Assembly: GCF_902506095.1 (NCBI RefSeq) | Contig: NZ_LR733293.1 | Coordinates: forward strand, 1,069,003-1,133,002 | DNA length: 64,000 bases | Reading direction: 5' to 3' | From: Arthrobacter sp. 9AX | GTDB taxonomy: Bacteria; Actinomycetota; Actinomycetes; Actinomycetales; Micrococcaceae | In this document: one piece after another, positions 25,650 to 34,576 of the stretch | Numbering within the stretch: the stretch's first letter is position 1 | Layout of the letters: every line of letters begins with the position of its first letter | The notes under the pieces: generated by a model | The model's database searches: none | Told to the model about the DNA's origin: nothing | The model's input: the letters and a program-made list of their open reading frames with translations, nothing else | Position numbers and translations under genes: made by a program

Positions 25650-27164
25650 ATGACTGCCACCACCCAGACCACTACCGTCATCAACCACTTCATCAACGGC
25701 GCCGAAACTGCCGGTGAAGGGGACCGCACCACCCCCGTTTACAACCCGGCCACCGGCGCCGTGTCCGCGCAGCTGCGGCTTGCGAACCGGGCCGACCTGG
25801 ACTCCACCGTCGCCGCCGCCCGGGCCGCCGCCGACACCTGGGGCGACATTTCCCTGGCCAAGCGCACCGCGGTGCTGTTCAAGTTCCGCGAGCTCGTCGC
25901 CGCCCACATCGACGACCTCGCGGCTCTGATCACGGCCGAGCACGGCAAGGTCCTCTCCGACGCCAAGGGCGAGATCGGCCGCGGCCTCGAAGTCATCGAA
26001 TACGCCTGCGGCATCCCCACCCTGCTCAAGGGCGACTACTCGGACCAGGTCTCCACCGGCATCGACGTCTTCTCCTTCCGCGAACCCCTCGGCGTGGTGG
26101 CCGGGATCACCCCGTTCAACTTCCCCGTCATGGTGCCCCTGTGGATGGCTCCGATGGCGATCGCCACCGGCAACGCCTTCATCCTCAAGCCCTCCGAACG
26201 CGACCCCTCCGCCTCCCTGCTGCTGGCCAAGCTCTGGAAGGACGCCGGTCTGCCCGACGGTGTGTTCCAGGTCCTGCATGGCGACAAGGAAACCGTTGAC
26301 GGGCTGCTGACCCACCCGGACGTGGACGGCATCTCCTTTGTCGGCTCCACCCCGATCGCCCAGTACGTCCACGAGACCGCCACCAAGCATGGCAAGCGGG
26401 TCCAGGCCCTGGGCGGGGCGAAGAACCACGCCATCATCCTGCCCGACGCCGACCTGGACAACGCCGCAGACCACCTCGCGGCCGCCGCGTTCGGCTCCGC
26501 CGGGGAGCGCTGCATGGCCATCTCCGTCGCCGTCGCCGTCGGCGACGCCGCAGACCTGATCGTCAAGAAGGTCGAAGAGCGCGCCCTGGCCGTGAAGGTC
26601 AACAACGGCACAGAACCCGACGCCGAAATGGGCCCGGTCATCACCCCGGCCTCCAAGGAACGCATCCTCCGGATCGTCACCGAAGCCGAAACCGCGGGCG
26701 CCGCCATGGTGGTGGACGGCCGTGACCTCGTGGTCCCCGGCCACGAGAACGGCTTCTGGGTGGGACCCACCGTCATCGACCATGTCAAAACCGGGATGAG
26801 CGCCTACACCGAGGAAATCTTCGGACCCGTCCTCGTCGTCGTCCGCGTCGACACCCTCGAAGACGGCATCAAGCTCATCAACTCCAACCCCTACGGCAAC
26901 GGCACCGCCATCTTCACCTCCTCCGGCGCCGCAGCCCGCAAGTTCCAGCGCTCCGTCACCGTCGGGATGATCGGCATCAACGTGCCCCTCCCGGTCCCGG
27001 TGGCCTACCACTCCTTCGGCGGCTGGAAAGCCTCGCTCTTCGGCGACAAGCACATCTACGGCCCCGAAGGCGTGAGCTTCTACACCCGCGGAAAAGTCAT
27101 CACCTCCCGCTGGCCCGAAACCCACCACGCCTCCGGAGCCTCCTACAACTTCCCCTCCAACTGA
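25650..27164 (+). CDS. iolA: CoA-acylating (methyl)malonate-semialdehyde dehydrogenase
   Basis: Converts malonate semialdehyde to acetyl-CoA (and methylmalonate semialdehyde to propionyl-CoA) with NAD+, the last step of inositol breakdown; also called mmsA. The 504-residue aldehyde dehydrogenase shows GVVAGITPFNFPVMVPLWM, FVGSTPIAQYVHE, GGAKNHAII and the catalytic Cys288 in GSAGERCMA. ATG at 25650 follows AAGGAAGAG. Codon use is strongly C/G-ending, as expected for a well-expressed gene. 132 bp separate it from iolE, a structured gap. Confidence 0.94.
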   Translation: MTATTQTTTVINHFINGAETAGEGDRTTPVYNPATGAVSAQLRLANRADLDSTVAAARAAADTWGDISLAKRTAVLFKFRELVAAHIDDLAALITAEHGKVLSDAKGEIGRGLEVIEYACGIPTLLKGDYSDQVSTGIDVFSFREPLGVVAGITPFNFPVMVPLWMAPMAIATGNAFILKPSERDPSASLLLAKLWKDAGLPDGVFQVLHGDKETVDGLLTHPDVDGISFVGSTPIAQYVHETATKHGKRVQALGGAKNHAIILPDADLDNAADHLAAAAFGSAGERCMAISVAVAVGDAADLIVKKVEERALAVKVNNGTEPDAEMGPVITPASKERILRIVTEAETAGAAMVVDGRDLVVPGHENGFWVGPTVIDHVKTGMSAYTEEIFGPVLVVVRVDTLEDGIKLINSNPYGNGTAIFTSSGAAARKFQRSVTVGMIGINVPLPVPVAYHSFGGWKASLFGDKHIYGPEGVSFYTRGKVITSRWPETHHASGASYNFPSN

Positions 27165-27192
27165 TCCCCACCGCCACCCTCGCCTCGCAAGT

Positions 27193-27245
27193 CCAAATCG
27201 GCTCCCAGCCTTCGCAAGCTCCGGCAGGGGCCCTCGCCGATTTGG
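27193..27245 (+). other. Inverted repeat in the iolA-iolE gap
   Basis: CCAAATCGGC (27193-27202) and GCCGATTTGG (27236-27245) form a perfect 10-bp stem with a 33-base loop. The CCAGGG-AA-CCCTGG palindrome follows at about 27254-27267. There is no T-run, so it is more likely an RNA-stability or processing structure than a full terminator. Confidence 0.45.
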
Positions 27246-27296
27246 CTCCACAGCCAGGGAACCCTGGCGGCGTGGCCCCTATCAAAGAGACAGACA

Positions 27297-28208
27297 ATGA
27301 CTGAGAACAAACTGATCATCGGCACCGCGCCGGACTCCTGGGGTGTCTGGTTCGCGGACGATCCCCAGCAGACCCCCTGGGAGCGGTTCCTCGATGAAGT
27401 GGCCGAGTCCGGCTACAAGTGGATCGAACTCGGCCCCTACGGTTACCTGCCCAACGACCCCACGCGGCTGGCCGAAGAACTGAAGCAGCGAGACCTCAAG
27501 GTCACCGCCGGCACGGTATTCACCGCGTTCCACCGCGGACTGGACCAGTGGGAAACCGCCTGGGAGCCCGCCCGCAAGGTCGCCGAACTGACGGCAGCGA
27601 TGGGTGGCGAGCACATCGTGGTCATCCCGGCCATGTGGCGTGACGATGTGACGGGCGAAGCAGTGGAGAGCGGCACGCTGACCGGGAAGGCGTGGGATGA
27701 CCTGTTCTCCGGGCACAACAGGCTGGGCAAGACCCTGCTGGAGGACTTCGGCCTGAAGCAGCAGTTCCACTCCCACGCCGACTCCCACGTGGGCGCGCAG
27801 GAAGACATCGAGACCCTGCTGGCAGCCACGGACCCGCAGTACCTGAACCTGTGCCTGGACACCGGCCACGCCGAATACTGCGGTGCCTCCAGCCTGGAGC
27901 TTATCAAGAACTACCCGGACCGGATCGGCTACCTGCACCTGAAGCAGATCAACCCGGAGATCCTGAGACAAGTCAACGAGGAAAACATGACGTGGGCCGC
28001 CGCCAACCTGGCCGGCGTGATGACTGAACCGCCGAACGGCCTGCCGGACCTCCGCGCCGTCATCGAAGCCGTGGAAGCCCTGAACCGGCCCATCTTCGGC
28101 ATCGTGGAGCAGGACATGTACCCGGTCGCGTTCGATGTGCCCATGCCCATCGCCAAGCGAACCCGCAACTACCTGCTCTCCTGCGGTTCCCGTACCGCCG
28201 TCAGCTAA
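27297..28208 (+). CDS. iolE: Inosose dehydratase, sugar-phosphate isomerase/epimerase fold
   Basis: Dehydrates 2-keto-myo-inositol to the trihydroxycyclohexane-dione used by IolD. A 303-residue TIM barrel beginning IIGTAPDSWGVWFADDP, a start typical of IolE. Metal ligands are expected in the FHSHADSHVG, LCLDTGHAEY and YLHLKQIN blocks. It sits between iolA and iolG in the operon. The ribosome site (AAAGAGAC) is weak. Assignment as IolE rather than the related IolH is based on the N-terminus and the LHLKQI motif. Confidence 0.88.
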   Translation: MTENKLIIGTAPDSWGVWFADDPQQTPWERFLDEVAESGYKWIELGPYGYLPNDPTRLAEELKQRDLKVTAGTVFTAFHRGLDQWETAWEPARKVAELTAAMGGEHIVVIPAMWRDDVTGEAVESGTLTGKAWDDLFSGHNRLGKTLLEDFGLKQQFHSHADSHVGAQEDIETLLAATDPQYLNLCLDTGHAEYCGASSLELIKNYPDRIGYLHLKQINPEILRQVNEENMTWAAANLAGVMTEPPNGLPDLRAVIEAVEALNRPIFGIVEQDMYPVAFDVPMPIAKRTRNYLLSCGSRTAVS

Positions 28209-28238
28209 ACCCGCCTAAGACACCAAAGGACCCAACAA

Positions 28239-29252
28239 ATGACTGAAACACTGCGCGTAGCTGTCATCGGCGCCGGCCGCATGGGCGCGGACCACATCCA
28301 GCGACTCAACACCCGCATCCACGGGGCGGAAGTAGCCGCCGTCGTGGACGTTGACCTTGCCAGGGCACAGGCCGCCGTCGAAGGCATCCCGGGCGCCGTG
28401 GCCCTCGCCGACGCTGACGAGGCACTCAACAACGGTGACGTCAACGCCGTCCTGATCGCCACCCCCGGCTTCCTGCACGAGGACATCCTGCTCAAGGCGA
28501 TCGCCAAGGACATCCCCATCCTGTGTGAAAAGCCCCTCACCCCGGACGCCGAGTCCTCCCTGAAGATTGTCCAGGCCGAGGTCGAGCTGGGCCGCAAGCG
28601 CATCCAGGTGGGCTTCATGCGCCGTTTCGACGCCGAATACGCTGCCCTTGGCCAGATCATCCGCAACCACGAGCTAGGTGAACTGCTGATGCTGCACCAC
28701 CAGCACCGCAACCCCACCACTCCACCCGGCTTCACCAACGAGATGCTGATCAACGACTCCGTGGTGCACGAGTTCGACGCCATCCGTTACTTCACCGGCG
28801 AGGAAATCACCAGCGTCCAGGTCCGCCTGGGCAAGGCCACCAAAAACGCGCCCTCAGGCCAGCACGACCCCCAGCACGTCCTGGTCGAAACCGAATCAGG
28901 TGTCCTGGCCGACGTCGAAATCTATGTCAACGCCAAGTTCGGCTATGAGGTGGCCACCCAGGCTTCCTTCGAAGAGGGCATCGTCAACATCGGCGGCGAC
29001 ACGGGCCCCTACACCCGCAGCGCCGGCCGGTGGGGCGGCAACGTCACCCCCGGCTTCGAAGAGCGCTTTGGTGCGGCGTACGACGTCGAAATCCAGTCCT
29101 GGGTGGACGCGGCACTTAAGGGCGAAATCGGCGGCCCCTCCGCCTGGGACGGGTACGCTACCGCCGCGTGCTGCGAAGCAGGAGTCGAGGCGCAGAAGAA
29201 CGGAGAGAAGGTGGCAGTCAAGCTGGCCGCCAAGCCGGATCTCTACAACTAG
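28239..29252 (+). CDS. iolG: Inositol 2-dehydrogenase (Gfo/Idh/MocA family)
   Basis: Oxidises myo-inositol to 2-keto-myo-inositol with NAD+, the first catabolic step. The 337-residue protein has a Rossmann motif (VIGAGRMGADHIQRL), the EKPLTPDAE motif with the catalytic Lys in CEKPL, GFMRRFDAEYAAL, and the DSVVHEFDAIRYF segment with the conserved Asp/His pair. The start is preceded by AAAGGA. It lies 30 bp after iolE and 38 bp before the next barrel protein. Confidence 0.92.
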   Translation: MTETLRVAVIGAGRMGADHIQRLNTRIHGAEVAAVVDVDLARAQAAVEGIPGAVALADADEALNNGDVNAVLIATPGFLHEDILLKAIAKDIPILCEKPLTPDAESSLKIVQAEVELGRKRIQVGFMRRFDAEYAALGQIIRNHELGELLMLHHQHRNPTTPPGFTNEMLINDSVVHEFDAIRYFTGEEITSVQVRLGKATKNAPSGQHDPQHVLVETESGVLADVEIYVNAKFGYEVATQASFEEGIVNIGGDTGPYTRSAGRWGGNVTPGFEERFGAAYDVEIQSWVDAALKGEIGGPSAWDGYATAACCEAGVEAQKNGEKVAVKLAAKPDLYN

Positions 29253-29290
29253 CCTCCCACCCGTGACTGATCCACAATGGAGTGTTCTAC

Positions 29291-30166
29291 GTGAAAATCG
29301 CGCTTGACCCTACACCGTTCCACCACTCGCACAGCCTGCTCGAGTTCCCCAAGGTGGTGGCGAACCTTGGCTACAAGTACATGCAGATGACCCCGCACGC
29401 GGATTTCATCCCGTTCTACAACCACCCCAAGGCCGACGACGAACTGGTGGGCCAGCTCAGCAAAGCCTGCCGCGACGCCGGGATCGAAATAGCTTCCGTC
29501 CTTCCCGTGCTCCGCTGGTCCGGTCCGGACGAGGACGCCCGCGAGGCCGCCGTGCGCTACTGGAAGCGCGTCATCCAGATCGCTGTGGACCTCGGCGTCG
29601 GAACCATCAACACGGAGTTCAGCGGCCGGCCGGAGAAAGCCGAAGAATCAGAGCGCGCCTTCTACCGTTCCATGGAGGAACTGCTCCCGATCATCGAACG
29701 TGAAGGCATCGACCTGCTGATCGACCCCCACCCGGACGATTTCGTAGAGGAAGGCCTCGCCGCGATCCGCGTCATCCGGGGCCTGAACTCCAGGAGCGTG
29801 GGCTTGGTCTACGTGGCCCCGCACAGCTTCCACATGAAGGACGCGCCGCTGGACATCATGCGGGCGGCAGGGGACAAGCTCCGCCTCGTCCACGTGGCAG
29901 ACACCATGAACCACCATGCCTCGCATGGCCTGCGCTACATCACCAACCCGCCTGGAAACCCCGTCCGCGTCCACCAGCACCTGAAAGTCGGCGACGGCGA
30001 CGTCAATTGGGACGAATTCTTCGGCGGGCTAAAGGAGATCGGCTTCCTGGACCGGGATAACACCGTGATGGTCTCCAGCGTCTTCGCCGAGGACGAGAAC
30101 GCCGAGGACGTGTCCCGGTACCAGCTGGAGACCATGAGGCAGTACGTCCAAAAGGTCAGTGCATGA
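29291..30166 (+). CDS. Sugar-phosphate isomerase/epimerase fold protein, IolH-like
   Basis: A 291-residue TIM barrel of the AP-endonuclease-2 superfamily. Metal-binding blocks include INTEFSGRPEKAEESE, LIDPHPDDFVEEG, LVHVADTMNHHASHG and HQHLKVGDGDVNWDEFF. It is the second such barrel in the iol operon, so it may match Bacillus IolH or IolI; sequence alone does not decide, and no symbol is given. I chose GTG at 29291 because GGAG lies 8 bases upstream; a GTG three codons earlier (29282) overlaps that ribosome site. It overlaps the porter gene by four bases. Confidence 0.8.
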   Translation: MKIALDPTPFHHSHSLLEFPKVVANLGYKYMQMTPHADFIPFYNHPKADDELVGQLSKACRDAGIEIASVLPVLRWSGPDEDAREAAVRYWKRVIQIAVDLGVGTINTEFSGRPEKAEESERAFYRSMEELLPIIEREGIDLLIDPHPDDFVEEGLAAIRVIRGLNSRSVGLVYVAPHSFHMKDAPLDIMRAAGDKLRLVHVADTMNHHASHGLRYITNPPGNPVRVHQHLKVGDGDVNWDEFFGGLKEIGFLDRDNTVMVSSVFAEDENAEDVSRYQLETMRQYVQKVSA

Positions 30167-31593
30167 GATCCCCAGCGGACACAGGAAAGCAGCCCGGCAA
30201 CCATCAGCGGGCGCTCCGCACCGTCACCATCATCTCCACGTTCGGCGGCCTGCTCTTCGGCTATGACACCGGCGTGATCAACGGCGCGCTGCCCTATATG
30301 CAGGAAGACCTGGGCCTGACGCCGCTGACCGAAGGCCTGGTCACATCCTCGCTGCTGTTCGGTGCGGCTTTCGGAGCTCTGTTCGGCGGACGCCTCGCCG
30401 ACCGCAGCGGCCGGCGCAGGATGATTATGGTCCTCGCGGTGATTTTCCTGGTGGGCACGCTGGCCTGCACCTTCGCGCCCAGCACCGAGGTGATGATCGC
30501 AAGCCGGTTCGTGCTGGGACTTGCGGTGGGCGGCGCGTCGGTGACCGTGCCCGTCTACTTGGCTGAAGTTTCCCCGAGCGCCCGCCGCGGGCGGATCGTC
30601 ACGCAGAACGAACTGATGATCGTCACCGGGCAGCTGCTCGCTTTTATCTTCAACGCCTACCTCGGCAACACGTTCGGTGAGGCCGGCGGCATCTGGCGGT
30701 GGATGCTGGTCATCGCTACGCTGCCCGCCATCGCGCTCTGGATCGGGATGAACTTTATGCCCGAGAGCCCCCGCTGGCTTGCTTCGATGGGGAGCTTTGG
30801 GGAGACCCTCAGCGTCCTGCAGCGGATCCGGTCCCAGGCCGACGCGCGGACCGAATTCGAAGAAGTCAAAGCTATGGCCGTGGAGGACTACAAGTCCAAA
30901 ATGGGCTCGTGGAAAGACCTGGGCATTCCCTGGCTCCGCCGGATCTTCTGTGTGGGCCTTGGCCTGGCGGTGATCCAGCAGATCACCGGCGTCAATTCCA
31001 TCATGTACTACGGCACCCAGATCCTGTCCCAGTCCGGCTTTGGCCGGGAAGCCGCCCTGACGGCCAACATCGCCAACGGCGTGATCTCCGTGCTCGCCAC
31101 GTTCGCGGGTATCTGGCTGCTGGGCAAGGTGGGGCGCCGCAGGATGCTGATCACCGGGCAGGCAGGGACGACGACGGCGCTGCTGCTGATCGGTCTCTTC
31201 TCACTGATCCTGCCTGAGGGCTCGGTCAGGGGTTTCGTGATTCTTTCGCTGACAGTGACGTTCCTGGCGTTCCAGCAGGGGGCCATCTCACCGGTCACCT
31301 GGCTGATGCTCTCGGAGATTTTTCCGTTGAAGATCCGTGGCCTGGGCATGGGCGCTTCGGCCTTCCTGCTGTGGATCGTCAACTTCCTGATCGGCTTTGG
31401 CTTCCCGCAGCTCCTGGCGGCCATCGGCATCTCGAACACCTTCTTTGTGTTCGCCGTGCTGGGTCTTGGAGCGATCGCCTTCGCCGCGAAGTACGTGCCC
31501 GAAACCAAGGACAAGAGCCTGGAGGACCTGGAGCACTATTTCAAAAACATTGCGGGCGGGAAACCTGTGCCCGCTGCGACTACCGGCGGCTAG
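30163..31593 (+). CDS. iolT: MFS sugar porter, probable myo-inositol transporter
   Basis: A 12-TM proton symporter of the sugar-porter family, 476 residues. Diagnostic motifs are STFGGLLFGYDTGVINGAL in TM1, GGRLADRSGRRR in the 2-3 loop, PESPRWL after TM6, QQITGVNSIMYY in TM7, and the C-terminal PETKDKSLEDLE. It overlaps the IolH-like gene by four bases, placing it as the last gene of the iol operon; inositol uptake is the natural inference. A second porter with the same motifs is at 36515-37927. Confidence 0.9.
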   Translation: MRSPADTGKQPGNHQRALRTVTIISTFGGLLFGYDTGVINGALPYMQEDLGLTPLTEGLVTSSLLFGAAFGALFGGRLADRSGRRRMIMVLAVIFLVGTLACTFAPSTEVMIASRFVLGLAVGGASVTVPVYLAEVSPSARRGRIVTQNELMIVTGQLLAFIFNAYLGNTFGEAGGIWRWMLVIATLPAIALWIGMNFMPESPRWLASMGSFGETLSVLQRIRSQADARTEFEEVKAMAVEDYKSKMGSWKDLGIPWLRRIFCVGLGLAVIQQITGVNSIMYYGTQILSQSGFGREAALTANIANGVISVLATFAGIWLLGKVGRRRMLITGQAGTTTALLLIGLFSLILPEGSVRGFVILSLTVTFLAFQQGAISPVTWLMLSEIFPLKIRGLGMGASAFLLWIVNFLIGFGFPQLLAAIGISNTFFVFAVLGLGAIAFAAKYVPETKDKSLEDLEHYFKNIAGGKPVPAATTGG

Positions 31594-31621
31594 CAAGCCC
31601 CGAGGAGTCGATAACCGGGTC

Positions 31622-31651
31622 ATGCCCCTTTGGAGATCTCCAAGGGGGCAT
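31622..31651 (+). terminator. Hairpin at the end of the iol operon
   Basis: ATGCCCCTTTGGAG and CTCCAAGGGGGCAT pair over 13-14 bp (one G-U pair). It lies 29 bp after the porter stop and before the convergent MarR gene. There is no strong T-run, so it may block transcription from both sides inefficiently or protect the 3' end. Confidence 0.65.
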
Positions 31652-31683
31652 AACGGCTTTAAGGTTCAGGCCGGCTCCAAGGT

Positions 31684-32133
31684 TCAGACAGTCGAGTGGA
31701 GCCGGGGGAGGGCATCAACCAATGGCGCCAGCTCCGGGATGCCCTGTGCCTCGCCCAGGGCACGTTCGAGGGTGGCGTCGTGGACGGGCCGCGCGCCCTC
31801 GAGCAGGCGTAGGCCGCTGGAGGTGAGCTCCGTGTAGATTCCCCGCCGGTCGTCGGCGCACAGGATCCGGGTCAGGAGCCCCCTGTCCTCCAGCCGGTTG
31901 ACCAGCCGGGTGGTGGCGCTGGGGCTCAAAGCCGAAGCGCGGGCGAGCTGCTGCATCCGCATGTGCCACCCGTCCTGGCGGCTCAGCGCATCCAGGACCG
32001 TGTACTCCACCACGGACAGCTTCGACTCCGCCTGGAGGGCACGTTCCAGCTCGGTCTCGATCAGCCCGTGGAGGGCGGCTAAGGTGCGCCAACCCTGCGC
32101 GCGGACCTCGACGGCGTCGTCCTTGATGCCCAT
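31684..32133 (-). CDS. MarR-family regulator
   Basis: A 149-residue winged-helix regulator: LSVVEYTVLDALS, then MQQLARASALSPSATTRLVNRLE as recognition helix, and the wing ADDRRGIYTELTSSG. ATG at 32133 follows AAGGAG at nine bases. It is divergent from the MFS efflux gene at 32310 and separated by 176 bp containing a perfect palindrome, the standard layout of a drug-sensing repressor and its pump. Confidence 0.9.
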   Translation of the reverse strand: MGIKDDAVEVRAQGWRTLAALHGLIETELERALQAESKLSVVEYTVLDALSRQDGWHMRMQQLARASALSPSATTRLVNRLEDRGLLTRILCADDRRGIYTELTSSGLRLLEGARPVHDATLERALGEAQGIPELAPLVDALPRLHSTV

Positions 32134-32228
32134 GACATTGCTCCTTGAGAGAAGGGACGGTCCTTTCGCTGGTGGTCCAGTGGCAGGCCGCCCGGTGGGG
32201 AAACGAGATATTTGCTTGCGCGTTATAT

Positions 32229-32240
32229 TTGCACGTGCAA
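32229..32240. promoter_or_regulatory. Palindromic MarR operator candidate
   Basis: TTGCACGTGCAA is a perfect 12-bp palindrome in the 176-bp divergent promoter region of the MarR/MFS pair. Similar half-sites (TTGCTTGCG at about 32212, CTGCAAC at about 32256) flank it. Confidence 0.5.
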
Positions 32241-32309
32241 CAATAAATACCGCGCCTGCAACTATTTTAGGCGCCCACCGCACCCCACACAACCCAAAGG
32301 AGTACCGGC

Positions 32310-33518
32310 ATGCCTGTCGGACTGATTGCCCTCGCCCTTGGCGGGTTTGGCATTGGACTCACCGAATTTGTCATTATGGGCCTCCTTCCTGAAGTGGCGG
32401 CCGACTTCCAGGTCACCGAAGCGCAGGCCGGCTGGTTCATCTCCGGCTACGCCCTGGCAGTCGTCGTCGGTGCCCTCGGGCTCACGGCGGCAGTGACCCG
32501 GTTTGAACGCAAGCCAGTGCTGGCCGCGCTGCTTGTCTTGTTTATCGTGGGCAACCTGCTGTCCGCCACAGCGGCCGATTACTGGCCCATGATGGCGGGC
32601 CGCGTCCTCGCGGCGCTCGCGCACGGGGCGTTCTTCGGGATCGGGGCCGTGGTGGCCGCGGACATGGTTGCCCCCGCCAGGAAGGCGGCCGCCATCGCAC
32701 TCATGTTCACCGGGCTTACTGCAGCAAACGTCCTCGGTGTGCCCTTTGGCACCATGCTGGGCCAGGCCGCCGGCTGGCGCGCCACCTTCTGGGCCATCAC
32801 TGCCGTCGGCGTGGCGGCACTTGCCGGCATCCTGGCACTCGTGCCAAGGACCGACGTCGTACGGGCCGGCAAAGGTGGGCTGCGCCGTGAACTGGCCGCG
32901 TTCCGCTCCAGCCAGGTCTGGCTCTCCATTCTGGTGACCATCCTTGGTTATGGCGGCATGTTCGGCGCTTTCACCTACATCGCCTACACCCTCACCGAGG
33001 TCACCGGCTTTGCCGCAACAACGGTGCCATGGCTGCTGATCATTTTTGGTGTGGGACTCTTCATCGGCAACACCATCGGCGGGAAGGCTGCCGACCGCAA
33101 CGTGGACCGCACCCTGCTGGTGGTGCTCGCCGTCCTGTCCGCCATCCTCGTCCTCTTCGCCCTCACCGCCACCAGCCAGATGCTCACGGTGGCATCCCTG
33201 GTGCTGATGGGCGGCTTCGGGTTCGCCACGGTGCCTGGGCTGCAGATGCGCGTGATGACCTATGCAAGCAGCGCTCCCACCCTGGCGTCCGGCGCCAACA
33301 TCGGAGCCTTCAATGTGGGCAACGCCGTGGGAGCCTGGCTTGGCGGTGTCACCATCACCGCTGGCCTGGGCTACACGTCACCGATTTGGGCCGGCGCCGG
33401 GATCACCCTGCTGGGCCTGGCGGTCATGACCTTCGCCGCCGCTGCCGCCAAGCGCAACCAAACCCCTGCAGGGGTTGGAGGAGCGGCGGTCCTCGAAGAC
33501 GCCCTCAAAAACTCCTAG
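32310..33518 (+). CDS. MFS efflux transporter (DHA1, arabinose/chloramphenicol-type)
   Basis: A 402-residue, 12-TM proton antiporter. The N-terminus (LALGGFGIGLTEFVIMGLLPEVA) is typical of the AraJ/Cmr-type DHA1 group. Other marks are the TM5 segment NVLGVPFGTMLGQAAGWR (antiporter motif C-like) and a late SGANIGAFNVGNAVGAWLGG. Divergent from the MarR gene that probably represses it. Its stop overlaps the stop of the convergent lacI gene by four bases. It sits between the two halves of the iol locus but has no clear role there. Confidence 0.88.
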   Translation: MPVGLIALALGGFGIGLTEFVIMGLLPEVAADFQVTEAQAGWFISGYALAVVVGALGLTAAVTRFERKPVLAALLVLFIVGNLLSATAADYWPMMAGRVLAALAHGAFFGIGAVVAADMVAPARKAAAIALMFTGLTAANVLGVPFGTMLGQAAGWRATFWAITAVGVAALAGILALVPRTDVVRAGKGGLRRELAAFRSSQVWLSILVTILGYGGMFGAFTYIAYTLTEVTGFAATTVPWLLIIFGVGLFIGNTIGGKAADRNVDRTLLVVLAVLSAILVLFALTATSQMLTVASLVLMGGFGFATVPGLQMRVMTYASSAPTLASGANIGAFNVGNAVGAWLGGVTITAGLGYTSPIWAGAGITLLGLAVMTFAAAAAKRNQTPAGVGGAAVLEDALKNS

Positions 33519-34543
33519 CCTGCGGCGGGGTTGGAGGAGCTGCGCACCATCAGGGCGGGCTCGAGCTTGCGGGTCACGGCCGGTCCTGGCGGTCCCGCGG
33601 CCCGGTCCAGCATGGCCTGCGCCGCCAGCCGGCCCAGTTCCCCGGCGTGCTGGTTGATGGACGTCAGCCCGATCAGGGGAGACGCGGCCACTTCGATGTT
33701 GTCGCAGCCCACGATGGCCACGTCGCCGGGGACCGACAGGCCATGTGCCGCCAGCGCTTCCATGATGCCGATGGCCGTAAGGTCATTGTGTGCGAAGATC
33801 GCCGTGGGGAGGTCGGCACCTGAGGCCAGGAAGCTCTCCATCACCGCACGGCCGCCCCGCTCGGTCATGTCGCTGTGCACCAGCTGCGGCTCAAGGCCGA
33901 ACTGTTTCATCGCCGCCAGGTAGCCCTCCCGGCGCGCGGTGTAGGGCAGCCAGTCAGAGATGTCCACGTGGGCAATCCGCCGGTGGCCCAGTCCATGGAG
34001 GTGCTCCACGGCGAGCGCACCGGAACGGAAGTCGTCGGTGAGAACGGAGTCAACGCCGTCCACCTCCAGCTCGCGGGTGATCACGACGGCGGGCGTGCCG
34101 CGCAGTGCCGCCGCCAGGTCGGCCGAGGAGCCGGTGTAGCCGGCCAGGATGACGCCGTCCACGCGCAGGTCCACGAAGGACCGCACGGCTTCCAGCTCTG
34201 TGGCCGGGTCGGCGGAGCCGACGGCGACCATCACCTGGTTGCCGCTGCCGGCGAGTCCTTCGGTGATGCCGTCGTAAATGTCGGCGAAGACCGAGTTGTG
34301 CAGGTCCAGGAACAGCAGGCCCAGGGTATGGGTACGGCGGCTGGCCAGGCGGCTGGCGAGCCGGTTCGGCGAATAGCCCAGGGCGGCGGCGCTTTCCAGC
34401 ACCGCCGTCCGCTTGGCGGGTGAAACCTTGGGGGAGTCGCGCATCACCAGCGAGACCAGTGCCCGGCTCACCCCGGCGTCACGCGCCACGTCCTCCATGG
34501 TGACGGACCTGGGGGCGGAGGATGTCGGGTTCACAAGACCCAC
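33515..34543 (-). CDS. LacI-family transcriptional regulator
   Basis: A 342-residue repressor. The N-terminal HTH (VTMEDVARDAGVSRALVSLVM) and hinge helix (LASRLASRRTHTLGLLF) are followed by a periplasmic-binding-like effector domain with AIFAHNDLTAIGIMEAL and GCDNIEVAASPLIGLTSINQ. It starts 33 bp after iolB and runs in the same direction as gntR-iolB, so it is probably the third gene of that unit. A perfect LacI-type palindrome lies in the promoter of the second porter at 36438-36451 and is the best candidate target. Confidence 0.92.
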   Translation of the reverse strand: MGLVNPTSSAPRSVTMEDVARDAGVSRALVSLVMRDSPKVSPAKRTAVLESAAALGYSPNRLASRLASRRTHTLGLLFLDLHNSVFADIYDGITEGLAGSGNQVMVAVGSADPATELEAVRSFVDLRVDGVILAGYTGSSADLAAALRGTPAVVITRELEVDGVDSVLTDDFRSGALAVEHLHGLGHRRIAHVDISDWLPYTARREGYLAAMKQFGLEPQLVHSDMTERGGRAVMESFLASGADLPTAIFAHNDLTAIGIMEALAAHGLSVPGDVAIVGCDNIEVAASPLIGLTSINQHAGELGRLAAQAMLDRAAGPPGPAVTRKLEPALMVRSSSNPAAG

Positions 34544-34576
34544 TATGCCATTTTCCAGGCACGCGCCATGTGCCGG

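Noticed and set aside
25386..27251. Open minus-strand frame of 621 codons opposite iolA
   Set aside because: The product is Gly/Val/Asp repetitive, a mirror of C/G-ending codons in iolA. No ribosome site or family.
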